Assembly: GCA_963082975.1 (NCBI GenBank)
Contig: OY720345.1
Span: 28,466,611 to 28,530,610, forward strand
Length of the DNA stretch: 64,000 nucleotides
Direction: 5' to 3'
Source of the DNA: Labia minor
Lineage: Eukaryota > Arthropoda > Insecta > Dermaptera > Spongiphoridae
This document shows positions 58,574 to 64,000 of the stretch, one piece after another; within the stretch, counting starts at the first letter, position 1, and each line of letters begins with the position of its first letter. The notes beneath the pieces are model-generated. The model worked only from the letters and a program-made list of their open reading frames with translations. It was not told the origin of the DNA and did not search any database. The position numbers and the translations under genes were made by a program.

Positions 58574-60392
58574 ATGAATATGTCTCGTATTGGATTTTTT
58601 CTTCTTATTTCTTTAACTAGCTGTTTAGCTTTTGATTATTCAGATTATAATGATATTATTATATCATTAAAATATAAAATAAATTCGGATTGTGTTATAT
58701 TTATTACATCAGGTAATTATTATTATATTTTAGCATTTAAAAAAGATTTATTAAAATGTTGTATTTATATTAATCTGAATTAATATAATTAAACAAATGA
58801 AATATTTTTTTTAATTTTATAAAACATTGAAATAATGAATAGTTTATTCTTTTAACGCAGTTCAGATGATCAGGGAAATTGATATAACCGATAAATTTGG
58901 CGCTCTAACAATATTAAGAAAATAAATTAAAAACAATTGACACCCCTACAAAATTGCCGCCTCAGGTTGTCATCTGAGACCTTTGGCTGATTACTTTCAT
59001 ATAATCATCAGCAGCAGAATAATTTTTTCAATGCTTAATATTATGAAAAATATTATTTAATTTTTAAAAGACCTTCTCGCGTCTTATTTAAGCTATTTTT
59101 AAATCAGAATATCTATTCTTCTATGCGGAGTTGCAATCTCTCAAGCTTTTAATATGTATTACAATAATTATAACTATAAAAACGATTTTAATACAATATT
59201 TAAAGTATTTAAGTAATTATGATTTTACATTGAATAAAAATTAATTATAACCTAATATTAAGTTTAGTTTGAAGAATGACTAGATAACTTAATTAGAACA
59301 GAGATGAAAATTCTTGGGTATTGTTTATAAAAAATAAAATTAAAAAATTCTACATATTTATAAGTAGTTTTAAGTAGATTCAATTTTTTATATTATATAT
59401 ACATATTAATATTTATAATGTTGCTTCCAAAATTTGAATTAAGAGATCACCAGAGAAATGGTCTCATCTAATAATAAACTATAGTAGGGTGCGATGGTAG
59501 GTGCACATCTTTTAGATATTTTTGGGTATTTTTTATATTTAAATAGATTTAATATTCGATTCTCACGAATTATCAATTAATAAATAATTTCGAATATTTC
59601 TCTTCATCATCAATTCAATGCATAGTAGAAAATGTTATCTCTAAAAATTTTGCTCGGCTTCTTGATCTACTAAAATTTATATATACTCGTACATCCCACA
59701 AGCGTAGATCAGAATATCTTTCTTGGCGCTCAGGCTTTTGCCATAAACGGCCGCTTTTCACCATTGAAGAAATTCAAGTTAAGAAATATAATTTAATAAA
59801 TTATCCCAAAATACATCTAAATCTAAAATTATTTAATTAATTTTTGCTGAATCTTACGATATTTTTTTTCTCGACAATTAGTTAATATTTTTGTCTACAT
59901 AATATAATAATTTATGCAAAAAAAAGGGAGTCAGCTTAGCCGTGCCTGTATAGTGGCAATTTTCTACACATGAAGTCGGCGTTCGATTCCGACTAAGAAT
60001 AAATTAATAATAAGCTGCCTCCCGCTCCAGGAACTGACAAGCCTGGTTCTATATAACCGTGCTCCAGCTGGATTACTTCAAAAAAAGCAACCACACGCAA
60101 CAATGGATCGTGATGAGAAGAACAAATACTCCAGGTGGTACTCAATCCACTCGTTCTGGAGGACCCGGATCTTCACGAACACATAAAAAGAAAAATGAAG
60201 TTAACACTCAAGGAACACTGAACATTAAAACCCTTAAAAAGCCGGAAAGTTACATAATCTAATTAATGGAACTCGATCGACAGAAATTCCAGATAATTGC
60301 TCTTCAAGAAGATCTGGCAAAACAAAGAACATACAAAGGGATAGCATGTGTGAAAGTGGGAGTTTTGCGTGATCCCAGATGGTCCAAACGCA

Positions 60393-60425
<33 letters not shown>

Positions 60426-61867
60426 TTATGCAAAAAAAAAATATAAAACAAAAATAAATGGAGAAATCATAGTTCAATACGTTTAAAAGATATAGGGCTA
60501 AGTATGGAATTAGACAAATGTCAACATTGAGAAAATAATAATATAATCATATTAGATTATGGGATTATAATCTAATAATGATAGATCCATTCATAAGCTT
60601 TATTCCAATTGATTTTAAACCTTATTCAAAAAAATGATGAAAATAATAAATAAACCTTATTATAAGATAATAAAAACATAAATTTAACTAACCACAAATA
60701 TGTAATAATTCATACTTATTATATTTTTCAATATATACAATTTTTTTTAATGAGTTTCCCATAAGATATCTATAAATATAATTTCCATCGTATGTATGTT
60801 AGTAAGTGATGTCTGTTACATTATGAAGTTAGTTACAAATTCAGTTTAAACTTAAATTGCAAACACAGTTTACCACGGATTAGTAATATAATAATTTTTC
60901 AAGTACATAAAAGTCGCAAACAGTTCATTAAATTATAAAATTAGAAAAATATATTTCTATTCAAATAAAATAAATAAATAATTAAATAAAAATAAAGAAT
61001 TAATTATTCAATAATAAATCATTCACTAATAAAATTATAAAATAATTTACTTATGTTTCAGAATATGAAACACCTGCATTTGAATGGATAAAGATGTTAA
61101 TAAAAAATATTTCAGGAATTTATCTGCCAGATTATTTAATAAATGGTTCAATTAAACATTGTAAACATTCATTTTATATTATTTTTCCAATCGAACCATC
61201 TTATTTGGAACAAATTATAATCCCTAAAGTAAAAATACATATATTTTTTATTTACTAAGATTTTTTTAATACTACAATTTGTACATATATACAATTTTAA
61301 TTTTAGATTTTAACTTTACCAAAAAATATTTCAACATCAATTTTGATTCCTGGTACTCGTTCCATTTCATCGATTTTAAAGAACTATTATATACCATTGA
61401 ATTGGTTATTTATGGTCGCTGAACATACAAAGTAAATAAAATATAAATTTTTGTTTTTTTTAAAATTGAAAAAAAAAATTACATAAACATAATATATATT
61501 CTATAATAATAAAGAAACCAATAAATTTAAGATTGTTAAATTATTACAATTAAAATTAATACTTTTATGATTTTTTTCTAAGGCAACAAGATGGTTCATG
61601 GTACATTCATGAAGTATATAAAATAAGTCCAAATTCATCATTAAAATGGAATATTTATGCTAATGTACTTAATAAAAAATTAAAAATTATTAATGATATT
61701 CCTATCGATGAGAGAAGAAAAAATTTAGAAAATATAAATTTCAGATCAGTAGTAAATAATATACCGCCTATAAATACAATTATTTTTGGACCACAAAAGG
61801 AAATTGTACGATTAGAAGGATTTTTTGGTTGGGTGTTGAATTTTTTAAAAGAAGAATTAAATTTCAG
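58574..61867 (+). CDS. Ionotropic receptor IR3, exons 1-4 (3' part not in window)
   Basis: Third tandem IR. Exons 58574-58712, 61062-61228, 61307-61431 and 61583-61867 match exons 1-4 of IR1/IR2 in order, phase (1, 0, 2, 2) and motifs: signal peptide (SRIGFFLLISLTSCLAF), SDCVIFITSG at the end of exon 1, YYIPLNWLFMVAEH in exon 3, SWYIHEVY and LEGFFGWVLNFLKEELNF in exon 4. All frames are open with GT/AG borders. Exons 5-9 (second half of S1, channel, S2) are not found in 61868-64000. The gene either continues past the window across a transposon-filled intron 4 or is truncated. It is the most diverged of the three. The alternative upstream ATG at 58463 would place a long hydrophobic leader ahead. 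Confidence 0.85.
59935..60424 (+). mobile_element. tRNA-headed, LINE-derived non-autonomous retroelement
   Basis: 59928-59996 looks tRNA-like: a GTCGG/CCGAC stem around GTTCGATTCC (near-perfect pol III B box) and an A-box-like stretch upstream. It is followed by a leader and, at about 60215-60320, LNIKTLKKPESYI..LMELD and RQKFQIIALQED, the start of an RTE/CR1-type endonuclease (NVRTL...ELDRxxxDILALQE). It then jumps to a short 3' end (CCCAGATGGTCCAAACGCAA) and an (AAT)n tail at 60397-60424. It appears to be a LINE with nearly all coding sequence deleted and a pol III head. Located in IR3 intron 1. Confidence 0.7.
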
Positions 61868-63380
61868 GTTTATTTATATATTTATATGTTTATTTTTATA
61901 TTAGAATTAAGTAATTTAAAAAAATTTAAATCTAGTCAGTCGTACTTGAAAAGGAATCTAAACTCGTCATGTAAATTTAGATTTAAGACTATGTTAAATA
62001 AATAACTCCACAATTATTCTGAAGAAGCTGACTAAAATGGAGATTCATTCCAAAGGCCAATAATAAACAAAATAAAGTAATTTAAAATAATTTATAATAA
62101 TACATAATTTTTACTTTTCAAGGGTGTTTAAATAAAAATTAAAAAAAAATTCAATTTTATATTTACCATTTATTAATTTAAGTTACATATAAAACAAAAA
62201 TAAAAAGTCATAAGTTGAAAGGTAAGTTTTAAGAATTAAAATAGTACATAGCTTAAATAAGTTAATTACACAAGTCTGAGACTATGAATATGTACCTCGT
62301 TTTACTAAATTGTTTGTGATGTTGAATTTTTTAATGTTAACAAAGGTAAAACGCACGCCATATCCCTCGTACAGACAACCACTACTTCAACTCAATTTTA
62401 GATAAAGACTTGTAAATAGTAAATAATAAGGGTGGGTTATGATAAATAATAAGTTTTAATATTAATTTTAAAGAATGTGCAAATACGTAAAATACACCAT
62501 ACTTGCAAAAATTGCATAAGAAAACAAACCACGAGCCTTTTTCGAAATAAATATGATGAAATTTCGCTTGTGTTGATCTTCAAGGTGACGGACAAAACAA
62601 ATCCTCCTTACACAACGGTTCGCTTATAACTTAAGTAGATATGCTTCATTTGGTCCCATAGGTGGGTACTATCGTCCCCCAATCCCTTTTCCACACCAAA
62701 ATTGTTAGTTTTCGAAATTTTTGAAAACGCACCATATCCCTTGTTTTTGCCTTATATCTATTTTAATGAAAAATACTTAATTTATTTTTATAGTTTTCTA
62801 ATTTTTTAGTGAACTACGACGTAGTATTTTTTTAATCTATCTAATCTAAGATATTAATGGTTTACTAGGTGTCGGTTATTTTTGATTAGTTTATATAATT
62901 TGTAATACATTATATATTTTTAATTTCATATCTCTCCTAAAGTTACCATAGTGACTTTTATGAAAATATAATAATATATCCATATTGTTGCCTCAAGTAC
63001 GAATACAAAGTTTTGAAAACCAGTAGTGTTGTTTGTTTTGGAATTAAAAATAAAATTTCTCGTAAAATGACAAAAACAGGATAATACTGCTACACACTAC
63101 ACTAATAACACAGGCCAACAAAAAATTTTTTTTGAAAACTTTTTTCACGTTAATAGGTGATGTTTATAGATTTTTTTGAGCTGAATCCAAATCTGGCCTT
63201 GGTTTTTTTGTATCACGCACAGTTTTTGAGCAATCTGTTTTTTAATGATATAGTATAAAACCACTTTAGTATATAGGGAAATTAATGAAACGCTATGTTA
63301 AATCATAAGCATGGTTTGTATTTACAGTTTAAAACAGTGACCGAATGTGCCATTATAGGTTTTTATTGATATTACAGGTT
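61868..63380. other. Region after IR3 exon 4, with unknown repeat E copy 2
   Basis: 62340-62765 is bounded by direct AAAACGCACxxCATATCCCT motifs and holds the plus-strand relic KNCIRKQTTSLFRNKYDEIS shared with 27717-28100. The rest is AT-rich, without IR exons 5-9 and without other recognised genes. Confidence 0.55.
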
Positions 63381-64000
63381 TCACTTGTCAGCTGGAATTG
63401 GTTTATACTTCCGTTTTCTTTTTTCTTTGAAGCTTCTTATGTAGCTTTTTCTTCGATGTGTTGCTTGCTGAACTTCACGGTGAAGTGACCAACAATAGTC
63501 CCCCATCATGTTGGTGTTCCAGCGGCCCTGGTAGCGTTTTTCCATCACTTTAATGTCTTGGTGAAAACGTTCGCCTTGCTCCTCGCTAACATCTCCCAAA
63601 TTGTCTGGGAAGTAATCAAGGTGGCTATTCAAAAAGTGAACTTTCAGGCTCATCAAACATCCTAAATTTTTAACTTCTTTAACATGTTAGCTACAATAGA
63701 AACAAGTTCTTTTCTTTCAGTCTAGAGCCAAGCAATTCAGCCTTTTCTTTAGTCAAGCCCAGATCCCTAACTAAGTCATTAAGCTCGATTTGTGTAAACA
63801 CTTTAGGCTCTACATTTTCAGTAGTACAATGGAATTCTTCATCATCTTGTTCATTTGACTCGGATTGCACATCAGAAAATACTTCAATAGAATTTAAATC
63901 ATCTGGTGGTTCAGGGACCGGTAAATCTACACTGTGTCCTACTGGTCGGATGGCAGACGGAAGATTAGGATAGCTTATTACCTTCTTGTTTTTTGAGTTA
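63381..64000 (-). pseudogene. Decayed member of a multi-copy arthropod protein family, internal deletion
   Basis: Minus strand, open to the window edge. 64000-63715 reads YPNLPSAIRPVGHSVDLPVP, FTQIELNDLVRDLGLTKEKA and ELLGSRLKER, then a stop. 63656-63381 reads LKVHFLNSHLDYFPDNLGDV, SEEQGERFHQDIKVMEKRYQ and MMGDYCWSLHRE. Both blocks belong to one uncharacterised protein family that I recall as repeated in many arthropod genomes, where several hundred residues separate them. Here they are about 40 bases apart, so the middle is deleted. The repetitive occurrence suggests a transposon-borne gene, but its function is unknown. Confidence 0.7.

Noticed and set aside
59928-59996. Stand-alone tRNA gene
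   Set aside because: The acceptor stem does not close, and it runs into LINE-derived sequence and an (AAT)n tail.

Overview
The window is very AT-rich insect-type nuclear DNA (roughly three quarters or more A+T by eye). It holds spliced chemoreceptor genes with phase-conserved introns and a dense, nested mix of eukaryotic transposons. The chemoreceptor families, the mariner/hAT/P/MULE/pogo/jockey/RTE repertoire and the extreme AT content fit an insect such as an AT-rich braconid parasitoid wasp. The species is an inference; no sequence here proves it.

Layout. 1-27 kb has no supported host gene: it is AT-rich spacer and transposon remnants. The main structures are a hAT-like element holding a MULE and a mariner (3334-6405); a hAT deletion derivative with a perfect 8-bp target duplication (7668-8415); a hAT MITE with a transposase relic (8912-9376); a mariner (10542-14557) split by a 3220-bp P-element-like transposon with a perfect 8-bp target duplication; three tRNA-headed SINE copies in the window; a candidate solo LTR; a jockey-type gag relic; a pogo-like remnant; and two non-coding interspersed families, here called A and B.

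27.1-33.6 kb, minus strand: an apparently intact seven-exon gustatory receptor (368 aa, seven membrane segments, all introns phase 0). Its introns hold a mariner remnant, a hAT MITE, a family A copy and an unknown repeat.

35.4-61.9 kb, plus strand: a tandem array of three ionotropic receptors (IRs) sharing intron positions and phases. IR1 (605 aa) and IR2 (622 aa) are complete with nine exons. IR3 shows exons 1-4 and runs beyond the window or is truncated. Exons 5-8 of IR1 and IR2 are far more alike than exons 1-4, and IR2 carries a decayed extra copy of exon 7 in intron 6. Introns hold RTE- and R2/R4-like LINE fragments, MITEs and a 3.9-kb nested hAT-like insertion.

62-64 kb: an unknown repeat shared with the receptor intron at 27.8 kb, then a decayed copy of a multi-copy arthropod protein family on the minus strand.

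Function: the only host genes supported are chemosensory, a divergent gustatory receptor next to a tandem IR cluster. Everything else is mobile DNA or its debris. All exon boundaries were worked out by hand from splice sites and reading phase, and need transcript support.
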